Source: Saprospiraceae bacterium
GTDB taxonomy: Bacteria; Bacteroidota; Bacteroidia; Chitinophagales; Saprospiraceae
DNA: 34,655 bases
Direction: 5' to 3'
NCBI GenBank assembly: GCA_020629935.1
Contig: JAHDCJ010000055.1
Coordinates: forward strand, 1 to 34,655
Positions 23,194 through 32,546 of this stretch are shown here, piece after piece. The notes below the pieces were generated by a model. That model was not told the origin of the DNA, did no database searches, and saw only the letters and a list, made by a program, of their open reading frames with translations. The stretch's first letter is position 1; each line of letters begins with the position of its first letter. The position numbers were made by a program, and so were the translations under genes.

Positions 23194-25578
23194 ATGCGGC
23201 TTCTATTCTTGTTTCTTTTCTTTTGCACTTCCCCTCTGTTTTCTATTGGCCAAAAAAATGTTCCTAATCAATCTTCTTTGAAACTAGAACAAATTATGAA
23301 AGGGAAAGAGTTTGTTGGGCATTGGCCAGAAAACCCTTTTTGGAGTGAGGATAGCAAATCTATTTATTTTGATTGGAATCCTGATAAAAATTTAACGAGT
23401 GACCTTTATAAGGTAAAAATAAATAATCTTGATAATATTAAAAAAACAAATATAGAAGAAGAAAGCAAATTAACTAATCGAGGTTATTACTCTAAAGATT
23501 TTAAATGGAAAGTATATAGTAAAAATGGAGACATTCACCTTATGAATACCTCAACAGGAAACATCCAATTGGTTACGAATACTTCTAGTTATGAATCACA
23601 ACCTTTCTTTTCTGCTGATGACCAAAAAATATTTTATAGCCAATCTTCCAATTTATTTTCATGGGATATTAAAACAGGAAGTACAGAACAACTCACCCAA
23701 TTTAAGCGAGAAAACAAACCCAAAGATTATGGACAACTTGAAAATGAAAAATGGCTAGAAAATGATCAATATAGCTATTTTGATATTTTACGGAAACGAA
23801 AAGAAGTGGATGAATTGCGCACGGCTAAAAATGAAGATTTAGAACCTAAACGCCCTTTAGACATTTATATTGGCAAAAAAAGTGTTTCTAGTCTAAAGAT
23901 CAGTCCTGATCAACAATTTATAATTTATCGCCTAACAAAGCGAGCTGATCCTAGAAGAACAAAAGTACCTGATTTCGTAACAGACTCTGGATATTTAAAT
24001 GACTTAAGATCAAGACCTAAAGTAGGCTCAGTTGAAGACAGTTATGAAACATGGATATACGATAGAAAAACAGAAAGTACTTACCAACTAAATATAAAAG
24101 ATATTCCTGGTATTTTTGATCAACCTGCTTTTTTGAAAGATTACAATTCGAATAAAAAAGCAGAAGAAGAAAAAGATAAAACCCTGCGTAAAGTCATTGT
24201 GCATGGGCCAAAATTTTCTACCGATGGAAAAGCTTTTGTGGAAATAAAAGCATTAGACAATAAAGATCGATGGATCATGGCGCTAGACCTATCAAATGGT
24301 AATCTGAAACTCCTAGACCGACAACATGACGATGCATGGATTGGTGGTCCAGGAATTTATGGTTGGAATCGTGCAGGAGGGAATACAGGCTGGATGCCTG
24401 ACAACAAAACCATTTGGTTTCAATCAGAAGAAAGCGGTTACTCTCATTTGTATACCATGCCATTTAATGGTGGAAAGAAAAAAGCATTGACTAAAGGAAA
24501 GTTTGAAATTATTAATGTCCTTTTTTCTAGGTACAAAAAGTGGTTTTATATCGTTTCAAATATGGATTCTCCATTCGAACATCACATCTATCGTCTGCCT
24601 GTTTCTGGTGGAAAAATGGAAAAGATGACTACTATGAAAGGTGGACATGAAATGAGCATGTCTCCTGACGAAAGCCAAATTGCATTTCGTTTTTCTACAA
24701 GCAACCAACCTTGGGAATTATATGTAATGCCCAACGAGCCAGGAGCAAAAGCCACAAAAATAACCAAGTCTACAACCCCCGAATTTGATTCTTATGCATG
24801 GCGCACACCAGAGATTATCCGATTTAAAGCCGAAGATGGCGCTATGGTTCCAGCTAAATTATATAAGCCCAAAAATCCGTCGGTTGGTGGCCCAGCAGTG
24901 ATTTTTGTACATGGAGCGGGTTATTTACAAAATGTACATACTTGGTGGGGTTATTATTTTAGAGAGCAAATGTTCCATAATCTGCTTTGCGATAATGGTT
25001 ATACCGTACTAGATATTGATTATAGGGCAAGTGAGGGTTATGGTCGTGATTGGAGAACAGCCATTTATCGTTTTATGGGAGGTAAAGATCTTGACGATCA
25101 AGTAGACGGAGCTAAATACTTAGTTGAAAAACATGGTGTAAATCCTGACAAAATTGGAATTTATGGCGGATCTTATGGAGGGTTCATTACTTTAATGGCC
25201 ATGTTTACCAAACCTGGGGTTTTTAAAGCAGGTGCAGCTTTACGATCGGTAACAGATTGGGCACATTATAATCACGGTTATACTTCTAATATTTTGAACA
25301 CTCCTGTTCAAGATAGTATTGCTTTTTATAAGAGTTCTCCAATATATCATGCGGAAGGTTTACAAGATCATTTACTCATCTTACATGGTATGATTGATAC
25401 TAATGTCCAATATCAAGATGTTGTTCGACTTGCTCAACGGCTTATTGAACTAGGCAAAGATAATTGGGAATTAGCAGTTTTCCCTGTTGAAGGACATGGT
25501 TTTTCCGAATCAAGTAGTTGGGCAGATGAATATAAACGGATATTTAAGCTTTTCCAATTGCAGTTAAATAGTGAATAA
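23194..25578 (+). CDS. Exported S9-family prolyl oligopeptidase-like serine peptidase
   Basis: This 794-residue protein has a signal peptide (cut near SIGQK). A beta-propeller region (about 40-500) contains repeated SPDE/SxDxK-type blades (ENPFWSEDSKSIYFDW, FSADDQKIFYS, MSPDESQIAFRF). The C-terminal alpha/beta-hydrolase domain (about 530-794) has the catalytic triad S660 (GGSYGGF), D735 (HGMIDTNV) and H768 (VEGHGF). This is the DPP IV/acylaminoacyl-peptidase type, which cleaves short peptides in the periplasm. The length is usual for the family. It shares a strong bidirectional terminator with a convergent AGCS symporter gene, which could take up released amino acids; that link is inference. 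Confidence 0.93.
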   Translation: MRLLFLFLFFCTSPLFSIGQKNVPNQSSLKLEQIMKGKEFVGHWPENPFWSEDSKSIYFDWNPDKNLTSDLYKVKINNLDNIKKTNIEEESKLTNRGYYSKDFKWKVYSKNGDIHLMNTSTGNIQLVTNTSSYESQPFFSADDQKIFYSQSSNLFSWDIKTGSTEQLTQFKRENKPKDYGQLENEKWLENDQYSYFDILRKRKEVDELRTAKNEDLEPKRPLDIYIGKKSVSSLKISPDQQFIIYRLTKRADPRRTKVPDFVTDSGYLNDLRSRPKVGSVEDSYETWIYDRKTESTYQLNIKDIPGIFDQPAFLKDYNSNKKAEEEKDKTLRKVIVHGPKFSTDGKAFVEIKALDNKDRWIMALDLSNGNLKLLDRQHDDAWIGGPGIYGWNRAGGNTGWMPDNKTIWFQSEESGYSHLYTMPFNGGKKKALTKGKFEIINVLFSRYKKWFYIVSNMDSPFEHHIYRLPVSGGKMEKMTTMKGGHEMSMSPDESQIAFRFSTSNQPWELYVMPNEPGAKATKITKSTTPEFDSYAWRTPEIIRFKAEDGAMVPAKLYKPKNPSVGGPAVIFVHGAGYLQNVHTWWGYYFREQMFHNLLCDNGYTVLDIDYRASEGYGRDWRTAIYRFMGGKDLDDQVDGAKYLVEKHGVNPDKIGIYGGSYGGFITLMAMFTKPGVFKAGAALRSVTDWAHYNHGYTSNILNTPVQDSIAFYKSSPIYHAEGLQDHLLILHGMIDTNVQYQDVVRLAQRLIELGKDNWELAVFPVEGHGFSESSSWADEYKRIFKLFQLQLNSE

Positions 25579-25615
25579 AAAAAGAGGGATGGTTAGAAAC
25601 CATCCCTCTTTTTTT
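25577..25615. terminator. Bidirectional terminator between the S9 peptidase and AGCS genes
   Basis: An 18-bp stem (25577-25594 paired with 25598-25615) with a 3-nt loop is flanked by an A tract on the left and a T tract on the right, so it works in both directions. It overlaps the stop codons of both convergent genes. Confidence 0.93.
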
Positions 25616-27276
25616 TATTTTTTTATTTTTTCATAGGGCTTTTCTTCATAGTATTGAACCGTCATTTTTCGTACCACTCCAGAAAGCAAAATTAAAGCGA
25701 GTACATTAGGGATAGTTACAAAAGATAAGGCGGTATCTCCTAGACTCCATATGGTATTTAAACTCGTAATTGCTCCAACAAAGTGAAAGGCTACAAACAC
25801 GATTTTATACGGTAATATGGCTTTATTCCCAGCAAGATAATGAATACATCGATCGCCATAATAACACCAAGAAATAGAGGTAGAAATTCCAAATAAAAAA
25901 ACACTAATGACCACAATGTATGTCCCTGTTTTACCTAAAGCTTTTCCATAGGCCAATCGAGTAAGGGGCGCCCCATTTTCAACTGCCTGTCCATAAAGTT
26001 CTTGGTAGGAGTTTCCTTCACTATCTATTGCTTTTTCTTGATTTGGAAAAATCATACCCGTAAATGGCTGTGTTTCTTTTTCATCAATAAACAACTGCTC
26101 GACTGCTACTTCATGCCAAGCTAAACTTAAATTGTTAGATGCACTTAAATCGACCTTTCCTTCTTTATAGGTCAATGCAAAATGCGCTTTATCAATTAAA
26201 ATTTGATTCACAGGTTCGCCTTTAGATACCAAACTAATATCGCCAGACGTTAAAACAATGTCGGTTGAAATCGTGGTATTCCAAACCCCTGTACTTAAGA
26301 TTACCAATGCAGTAATCGTACAAATAATCAATGTATCAATGAGTGGCTCCAAAAGCGCCACAGTCCCTTCGGAAACAGGTTCATCCGTTTTAGCTGCAGC
26401 GTGCGCAATAGAGGCAGAACCTTGTCCTGCTTCATTTGAAAACAAACCTCTACGAACTCCCCAAAGCATAGTTTGAATAAAGACGCCTACTCCTGTTCCT
26501 GCAATTCCAGCAGTTGGATTAAAAGCCTCTGTAAAAATGAGTAAGAAAGAAGGTATCACTTCTGTATAATTAATTCCCAAAACAAGCAATCCTCCAAACA
26601 CATAAATTCCAGCCATAAATGGAGCAATAATCCCGGTTACTTTTCCTATTCTTTGAATTCCCCCTAAGACTACAACCCCAACGACCAAAGCAGTAAATAA
26701 CCCCGTTGCCCATACGGGAATCGCAAACTCAGACCACATTAAGTCAGATATCGTATTGGATTGAATCGCATTTCCACTTAACATCGCAGTAATCATGAGA
26801 AAAAAAGCAACAAACATCGCCATAGGTTTCCAATGTTTACCTAAACCATGTTCAATATAATACATTGGGCCTCCAGCTACACTACCCGTATTTTCACCTG
26901 TAGATTCTGCACGAAAACGTTGAGCAAGCGTGACCTCTGTATATTTCGTGGCCATACCCAAAACAGCAGTTACCCACATCCAAAATACAGCACCTGGTCC
27001 ACCAAAATGAATGGCAAGCGCTACACCCGCAATATTACCAATTCCAACTGTAGCAGAAAGCGCAGTCGTCAATGCTTGAAAATGAGAAACATCTCCTTTG
27101 TGATCAGGATCATCATATTTACCCATCGTAACCGCAATTCCATGTCCCAAACGACGAAATTGAATAAAGCCTAAACGGATCGTTAAAAAGACGCCTGCGC
27201 CTAATAACATAATAATTAAGATCGGTTGAATAAACCAATCTATTGATTCTTGAATCGTTAAAATAAAATCTTCCAT
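25615..27276 (-). CDS. AGCS-family alanine/glycine:cation symporter
   Basis: This 553-residue inner-membrane protein belongs to the alanine/glycine:cation symporter family, importing small amino acids with Na+ or H+. Conserved segments are visible: TALSATVGIGNIAGVALAI (about 71-89), GGPMYYIEHGLG (about 135-146), GVRRGLFSNEAGQGSASIAHAAAKTDEPV (about 273-301) and STSISWCYYGD (about 465-475). About eleven membrane helices are likely. Most members are 440-490 residues long; here an extra hydrophilic stretch of roughly 80 residues (within 335-440, between STGVWNTT and LGKTGTYIV) enlarges a loop probably facing the periplasm. The C-terminus is short and basic. It is convergent with the S9 peptidase. 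Confidence 0.93.
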   Translation of the reverse strand: MEDFILTIQESIDWFIQPILIIMLLGAGVFLTIRLGFIQFRRLGHGIAVTMGKYDDPDHKGDVSHFQALTTALSATVGIGNIAGVALAIHFGGPGAVFWMWVTAVLGMATKYTEVTLAQRFRAESTGENTGSVAGGPMYYIEHGLGKHWKPMAMFVAFFLMITAMLSGNAIQSNTISDLMWSEFAIPVWATGLFTALVVGVVVLGGIQRIGKVTGIIAPFMAGIYVFGGLLVLGINYTEVIPSFLLIFTEAFNPTAGIAGTGVGVFIQTMLWGVRRGLFSNEAGQGSASIAHAAAKTDEPVSEGTVALLEPLIDTLIICTITALVILSTGVWNTTISTDIVLTSGDISLVSKGEPVNQILIDKAHFALTYKEGKVDLSASNNLSLAWHEVAVEQLFIDEKETQPFTGMIFPNQEKAIDSEGNSYQELYGQAVENGAPLTRLAYGKALGKTGTYIVVISVFLFGISTSISWCYYGDRCIHYLAGNKAILPYKIVFVAFHFVGAITSLNTIWSLGDTALSFVTIPNVLALILLSGVVRKMTVQYYEEKPYEKIKK

Positions 27277-27438
27277 AACTTTTTTTTACAAGGTTAATGG
27301 AGTATTCATTTCGTTTTAGGTATTGACAGGATTTTATTGTTTTTTATCAGAAAAAAATAGAATTCTAATCAACTGACAAAATAATGTCAGAAGACAAAAA
27401 ACCTGTTTTTATAATGATTATAGCCTAATTTTTATTTT

Positions 27439-28593
27439 TTATTTTTTTTCGAAATGAATATTGGAAGGATGTACACGTAATTTGATTTTACGGTTTTTTT
27501 GGTAGGCAAATAAGACTTTTTTCAAATGACTACGCTCTACCTCAGAGGTCCAATTATCAAGGCCGAATGACGAATTCAAAATCGGATCAAGTAGTCGATT
27601 AATCTCATTATAATCTTTAATATCATAATCCCCTGTTTTATAGGATTTAGGTTGTATCTCTAACCAACCTAGTTTAGGATCATTATTTGCTTTTTTTCTA
27701 GCTTCAGCAAAACTAAGAAAAAGAGAAAAAGGTTTTTCAGTATAGGAAACCGCTTGTGTTTGTATATGAGGAGGAATGGTCAATATTACTTGATAATTGT
27801 ATTTATTCGTTTGTATTTTTTTCTGAATAAAAAACAAATGCATCTCATCGGGTTGTGGGAAATAGTTTTTTGTCATCTCTTTTACCCAACTCAATGCTAA
27901 TGCAAAGAACAACATGATCAATATAGTTTTAAATGCACAGCTAAAAAAGATGCCCCAAAATACCGTATCTTCTAAATTTAATTTCAATACTTGTGCAATA
28001 AGGGTACATGCAATACTTACAACAGATAAATAAGCTAAGAGCTTTATTCCTCGTTTTTCAAAGGACTCCCATAAGATAAGTCCTAAGAAGGACAAAGTAA
28101 ACATGGCGTATATAAAATCGACTGAGTAAATAAATGCTGCTTTGGACGGAATAATAACCTTGGTTATCATTAAAATAGAAACCGCCGTACAAATAAAGAA
28201 TGTAGTACCTACAATAAATAACCAAGCATCTGACTTAACAAACTTACCAATTGATCTAGGGATATGCTTAAAACAAGGCAAAGCCAATAAAATCAATGCG
28301 CTATTGATAATAGACAACATGCTGCGCAAACCTTCATATACACTATTATCGAATTCAGTAAGTTCAGATGAGTTTTTTAATTGATGCGCATGAAAGACAT
28401 CCACCACTCCCGAAAATGCCCAAATCAAAACCGCAAACGACAACCACATTAAGCCTTTGTCCTTCTCTCCTTTATCTTGATCTTTTGTGATATGCCCCCA
28501 AATTGCCCATAAAGCCATGAAAGCAAAAAAGCCAATGGTGATTTGCCATAATCCAAAAAATTGATAGAGATATGAAACGGCTTCTACTGACAT
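27439..28593 (-). CDS. Seven-TM membrane protein with cytoplasmic C-terminal domain, unknown
   Basis: This 384-residue protein has about seven transmembrane helices in residues 10-240 and a soluble C-terminal domain (about 245-384). Residues 48-110 contain WLSFAVLIWAFSGVVDVFHAHQL, then a soluble stretch and further helices. The C-terminal domain is basic, with the strand KYNYQVILTIPPH, a helix FAEARKKAN and a terminal KIKLRVHPSNIHF. No kinase, cyclase or helix-turn-helix signature is seen, so the 7TM-sensor-like layout has no identified output. I do not recognise a family. Its start lies 4 nt after the stop codon of the helicase/nuclease gene, so the two are probably co-transcribed. About 160 bp without a gene follow downstream, holding only a 6-bp hairpin (CTGACA/TGTCAG). 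Confidence 0.7.
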   Translation of the reverse strand: MSVEAVSYLYQFFGLWQITIGFFAFMALWAIWGHITKDQDKGEKDKGLMWLSFAVLIWAFSGVVDVFHAHQLKNSSELTEFDNSVYEGLRSMLSIINSALILLALPCFKHIPRSIGKFVKSDAWLFIVGTTFFICTAVSILMITKVIIPSKAAFIYSVDFIYAMFTLSFLGLILWESFEKRGIKLLAYLSVVSIACTLIAQVLKLNLEDTVFWGIFFSCAFKTILIMLFFALALSWVKEMTKNYFPQPDEMHLFFIQKKIQTNKYNYQVILTIPPHIQTQAVSYTEKPFSLFLSFAEARKKANNDPKLGWLEIQPKSYKTGDYDIKDYNEINRLLDPILNSSFGLDNWTSEVERSHLKKVLFAYQKNRKIKLRVHPSNIHFEKK

Positions 28594-28597
28594 ACAA

Positions 28598-31500
28598 TTA
28601 ATTTGAGTCGTCTAATTCTTCCATTAATTCATTACGCATACTGTTGGTTTCATAATGAGTACGTGTAAAATTACACCATTTACAATCCTCTTTTCCACAT
28701 CCTTCAAAAAACTCAAAGTTCTGAATTTTTTGATAGGAATCTTTAATTTGATTTCGCACAATTTCTACTTGCTCTGGGACAAACTTCAATTTTTTACGTT
28801 TAAATGCTTTTGATTTAGGATCAGGTTCTACATAATCTATTTCACCTTCGGTGACGATGGATTGATTGGCTTTATGATTTTCCAAAAGCAATTTATAGAA
28901 AATTAATTGTCTCCAATAATTCCCTCCAATATGATCTTTGGTGGCAGGCTTCACATGTCTTGCCTGTGGTCTACTCGTTTTATAATCGACTACACGGACT
29001 TTTTGTTGTTCAAAAAATTCTACTTTATCTATACTTCCTGTGATGGGTACTCCATCTACTTCTACATTTCGAAGGTTGTGTTCTAATTCCACTTTTTTAT
29101 GCCAAGCTGCCAAACGATCTTCATAATAAAGTGGCAACATTTGCCGCCCAAGCATCAAGCGTCTACTATACTGGTCTTTGGAAAAATATATGCGTTGACG
29201 TTCCATTTCAAATTCAAACTCCTTGACTAGGTCTTCTTTCTCAGGAAAGTTATGCTGTGGATCTGCCTTCATTTTTTCAAACAATCTACGTAAACCATGA
29301 TGCACTGCCGAGCCATAAGCTGCCGCTTCACTTGACATACTAGGAATGCGAATAACATGTTCAAAATAAAAGCTTAAAGGACAATCTAAAAACCGAGAAA
29401 GGCTTGTAGCACTCATCACATAGTCTTCAAGTAATACTTTAAGTGCTTCTTTAGATAGAGGAAATTCTAAGCTTGGTTTTTCTGCATGGGTAAGCAGTAA
29501 AAGTTGTGTTTCAACGATTTGATCATCTGTCAATTTTCTTGTATTCTCTTCTAATTTTTCACTTAAGAAAAGTTCATCTACAAACCTTGCTTTCTGTTTT
29601 TCTTTTCCAGCCAAATCAGTAGAAGAATACGAAATTTGAAGAAATTCTTTTGCCCGAGTCATTGCTACATAAAATAATCGTCTAGCAGATTCCATCGCAT
29701 CTTCTGTACCAGAATAAGTTAACGTTTTTGGGAAAAAGAAACCTCTATTACCTGAATTTCTCGAAGGCTCCCAAGTATCTGCCAAGCAATTGATCATAAA
29801 GACATATTTAAATTCTAGCCCCTTAGAACTATGCGCGGTTATTAAATTGACTCCAGTGTCTTCAGAATAAAACACCTTCATTAATCCAAGTTCCAGATTG
29901 TTGTCTTTCATTTGGTTAATAATGCTCAAAAACTTCTTTGCTTTTAGGTCAGGATTACGAATGGCTTCTTTTCGAACAAAATCAAAAAATGTAGAGAGTA
30001 CTTGAACCAACCACAATTTCTCTTCATGCTGACTAAGGTATTTAATTAATCCTGTTCGGTTAATTAATCGTTCAATGAGATCGGGTAATGAGCAATTGGC
30101 ATAATCAATAATCAACTCATCAATCAACTTCCCAAGTCGTAGCATTTGGTCTGCGGTTTCAAACCGCATGCCTCTTAATCTTTTTTCATGAAGTAATAAA
30201 TCCCGCCAGTTAATGATTTCATCTCGACGATCTCCTTTGATCTTTTCATATCGATCTTTTGATTGAAATACAGTAAGTCGTGCAATCTCATTGGGTTTAA
30301 TTCCCATTTGACGATAATGCATTATTTCAAACAATAAAGACTCTCCAGAATGCGGCTTTTCAAATTCTTTACTTAAATAAAAAATAAAATTGAGCAGGTT
30401 TTTAACGAGTGGTGTTTCAAGGATATTTACTCGTTTTTTAGCGGTATAGGGAATTCCCTTTCGATTGAGAAGAGAAATAATATTTCGAGCCTGTTTATGC
30501 TTAGAATAAATAATAGCAATCTCACTAAGCATCACACCATCTGCTCTTAAATTTTCAATTTGAGCAACGATATCGGCATCTTCATGTAAAGGGTTCGGAT
30601 ACTTATAAAAAACAGGCTTTATCTTTGATTTCGCCACCGTAGGATTGGCTGCTTTAAGGTTTTTATCAATTTTTGCCTTTTCCAATTGGTTGACTAAACG
30701 TAGCTCGTTTTCTTCGATCAATGTTTTTGCCGCATCTAGAATTTCTTGAGAGGATCGATAGTTTTCTTTAAGGACGACTAACTCAATATCTTCATGTTTT
30801 TCATAAAAATCGGTTATATTTTTAACCCTTGCCCCTTGAAATTCAAAGATGGATTGATCATCGTCTCCAACAACAAATACATTGGGTTTATTCCAATAAT
30901 CAATCAACATTTTTAATACATGGTTTTGAGAACCATTGGTGTCTTGAAACTCATCGACTAAAATATAAAGGTATTGCTCTTGATAATTCCTTAGTAAATC
31001 TCCATTATTTTTAAACGCATCGACTACCCAAAGAATCATATCCGCAAAATCGTAACGTTTCCGTTCCCTCATTTTTTGTTGATAAACCTTATACAACTTT
31101 GCGGCCGCAATTAATTTAGCCACTTTCGCTTTTTCAGCCACAACGAGTGGTTCTCTAAGGTCACCTTTTTTCTTATTTCCTCTATTTATTTTATACAAAA
31201 AATCAGGATTGTCTTTTAGACTTTCAATATAATCTTCGCCTTTTTTAATTACTAATTCCTCCGTCCAGCTTTCCTGCTTCATTCGATCCATTAAGTTTCG
31301 AATTTTCTTTTCAAAGACAAAGCCATCGCCTTTTAACGGACGCAACAAATGACCATCTTCTAATTCGTTGATTATTTCTCGAATTAAATCTACACGTTCC
31401 AGTTGAGAGATTGGTTCCATTTCAGCCATTCCGAAAAAGGAGAGATTGTCTTTTATTACACTATTACAAAAGGAATGAAAAGTATAAATATGGACTTTAT

Positions 31501-31786
31501 GGCTCTCTGGGCCTATAAACTGTAATAGGCGTTCTCGCATAGCTAAAACACCTGCATCCGTATACGTTAAACAAAGGATGTTATGTGGATCGGTATCGGT
31601 ATCTTTCAGTATTTTACCAATTCTTGCGCTAAGGATGTGCGTCTTTCCTGTACCAGGTCCCGCAACCACCAACACGGGACCATCAATAGTATCTACTGCT
31701 TTTTTTTGGGCCGCATTTAATTTGCGTACTTCCTCTTCAAAGGTTTGATCATAAACCTGTTTTTTCTTATCGTTTTTCTTACCCAT
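28598..31786 (-). CDS. Fused UvrD-type helicase and RecB-like nuclease with Fe-S cysteines
   Basis: This protein has 1062 residues from ATG 31786; a frame open to 31843 adds 19 residues that lie upstream of the predicted promoter. In the longer numbering, the SF1 helicase has Walker A GPGTGKTH at 62-69, a Walker B DEFQDTN, GDDDQSIFEF, and later VNLITAHSSKGLEF and FYVAMTRAK motifs. The C-terminal PD-(D/E)XK nuclease shows H848, D939 (GSIDKVE), D953-x-K955 (VDYKTS) and Q979 with Y983. Four cysteines (C821, C1049, C1054, C1057) flank the nuclease as in AddB, Cas4 and Dna2, where they hold a 4Fe-4S cluster. This is the architecture of single-chain helicase-nucleases in double-strand break processing. 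It is followed 4 nt later by the seven-TM gene. Confidence 0.9.
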   Translation of the reverse strand: MGKKNDKKKQVYDQTFEEEVRKLNAAQKKAVDTIDGPVLVVAGPGTGKTHILSARIGKILKDTDTDPHNILCLTYTDAGVLAMRERLLQFIGPESHKVHIYTFHSFCNSVIKDNLSFFGMAEMEPISQLERVDLIREIINELEDGHLLRPLKGDGFVFEKKIRNLMDRMKQESWTEELVIKKGEDYIESLKDNPDFLYKINRGNKKKGDLREPLVVAEKAKVAKLIAAAKLYKVYQQKMRERKRYDFADMILWVVDAFKNNGDLLRNYQEQYLYILVDEFQDTNGSQNHVLKMLIDYWNKPNVFVVGDDDQSIFEFQGARVKNITDFYEKHEDIELVVLKENYRSSQEILDAAKTLIEENELRLVNQLEKAKIDKNLKAANPTVAKSKIKPVFYKYPNPLHEDADIVAQIENLRADGVMLSEIAIIYSKHKQARNIISLLNRKGIPYTAKKRVNILETPLVKNLLNFIFYLSKEFEKPHSGESLLFEIMHYRQMGIKPNEIARLTVFQSKDRYEKIKGDRRDEIINWRDLLLHEKRLRGMRFETADQMLRLGKLIDELIIDYANCSLPDLIERLINRTGLIKYLSQHEEKLWLVQVLSTFFDFVRKEAIRNPDLKAKKFLSIINQMKDNNLELGLMKVFYSEDTGVNLITAHSSKGLEFKYVFMINCLADTWEPSRNSGNRGFFFPKTLTYSGTEDAMESARRLFYVAMTRAKEFLQISYSSTDLAGKEKQKARFVDELFLSEKLEENTRKLTDDQIVETQLLLLTHAEKPSLEFPLSKEALKVLLEDYVMSATSLSRFLDCPLSFYFEHVIRIPSMSSEAAAYGSAVHHGLRRLFEKMKADPQHNFPEKEDLVKEFEFEMERQRIYFSKDQYSRRLMLGRQMLPLYYEDRLAAWHKKVELEHNLRNVEVDGVPITGSIDKVEFFEQQKVRVVDYKTSRPQARHVKPATKDHIGGNYWRQLIFYKLLLENHKANQSIVTEGEIDYVEPDPKSKAFKRKKLKFVPEQVEIVRNQIKDSYQKIQNFEFFEGCGKEDCKWCNFTRTHYETNSMRNELMEELDDSN

Positions 31787-31807
31787 ATTTATTTTTGTAG
31801 AATCTAT

Positions 31808-31835
31808 CAAAGATAAAAAATCTTTGGCTATCCAA
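31808..31835 (-). promoter_or_regulatory. Promoter of the helicase-nuclease gene
   Basis: On the minus strand a TTG (31835-31833), a 17-nt spacer and TATCTTTG (31815-31808) match the Bacteroidota promoter. Transcription would start near 31804, giving a leader of about 18 nt to the ATG at 31786. This supports the internal ATG as the true start over the one at 31843. Confidence 0.6.
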
Positions 31836-31843
31836 GGTTTCAT

Positions 31844-32015
31844 TCGATACTTATTTATTTCGGTAGTATTGAATTGATTTATTAACGATTTAAAAACGAA
31901 TCTTAGAAAAAAATTAACTAAAATTCACCTGCAAATCATTAGCTTGCTGACCTAAATATTTTTGCTTGTTTTCTAAATTTAATTCTTATAAGAAAGTTGT
32001 TTAAATTTGATGGTT
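31844..32015. other. Divergent region between helicase-nuclease and TPR lipoprotein genes
   Basis: About 170 bp of A/T-rich sequence with no gene. A TAAATTTG -7-like box lies at 32002-32009, just before the lipoprotein ATG, which would predict a leaderless or nearly leaderless transcript. No TTG at the normal distance supports it. No palindromic operator is seen. Confidence 0.4.
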
Positions 32016-32537
32016 ATGAAAAAAATATTCACATCAAATCATTTTGTTTTTCTTTTTATTGGAACCATTGGTTTACTAACGGCTTGCCAATCCAAAGAGC
32101 AACAAAAAGCGAATACCTTATTCACTCAATTCTTCAAAGCACACCCAATGGTTGAAACTGAAGATCTAGAATGGAAAAAACTGGTAACCGTTTATCAACA
32201 AGGAAATTATGAGGATGCACTGAAACGTTTAAAAGTGATGGCAGAAGGAAATCCTAAAAATGCAGCGATTTCCTTTTATTTGGGGAATACGTATCTTAGT
32301 CTTTTAGAAAGCAAAAAAGCAATTACTGCTTTCCAAAAAATCTATGAATACCCCAATGATTGGCAAGAAAAAACCAATTGGTATTTAGGTTTAGCTTATT
32401 TAAAAAATGGAGAATTGGAAAAAGCTCAACGCTTATTTTGGAATATTGCTAGAGAAAAAGAAGGTTTTCATAAATTTGATGCACGCATGTTAGTGAATAA
32501 ACTTTCTAACAAAGTAGGCAGTTACGAAGCTCAATAA
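32016..32537 (+). CDS. TPR-containing lipoprotein
   Basis: This 173-residue protein starts at ATG 32016; an ATG at 32010 and a TTG at 32007 are possible but add only two or three residues. The N-terminal signal has a lipobox ending LLTAC, so the mature protein begins with a lipid-modified Cys (about residue 24). The rest is helical with two or three TPR-like units (YQQGNYEDALKRLKVMAEGNP, AAISFYLGNTYLSLLESKKAITAFQKI, TNWYLGLAYLKNGELEKAQRLF). These typically scaffold protein complexes at the membrane. The flippase gene starts 9 nt after its stop, so the two are co-transcribed; a link to export of a surface polysaccharide is inference. Confidence 0.85.
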   Translation: MKKIFTSNHFVFLFIGTIGLLTACQSKEQQKANTLFTQFFKAHPMVETEDLEWKKLVTVYQQGNYEDALKRLKVMAEGNPKNAAISFYLGNTYLSLLESKKAITAFQKIYEYPNDWQEKTNWYLGLAYLKNGELEKAQRLFWNIAREKEGFHKFDARMLVNKLSNKVGSYEAQ

Positions 32538-32546
32538 TTATTTAAT

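Noticed and set aside
26848..27174. Open frame antisense to the AGCS symporter
   Set aside because: It has no recognisable motif and lies entirely within a conserved gene.
27277..27438. Hidden gene or RNA in the gap between the AGCS and seven-TM genes
   Set aside because: It is A/T-rich with one 6-bp hairpin and no open frame or strong fold.
31787..31843. ATG at 31843 as the start of the helicase-nuclease
   Set aside because: A good promoter lies inside this stretch, between the two ATGs, favouring ATG 31786.
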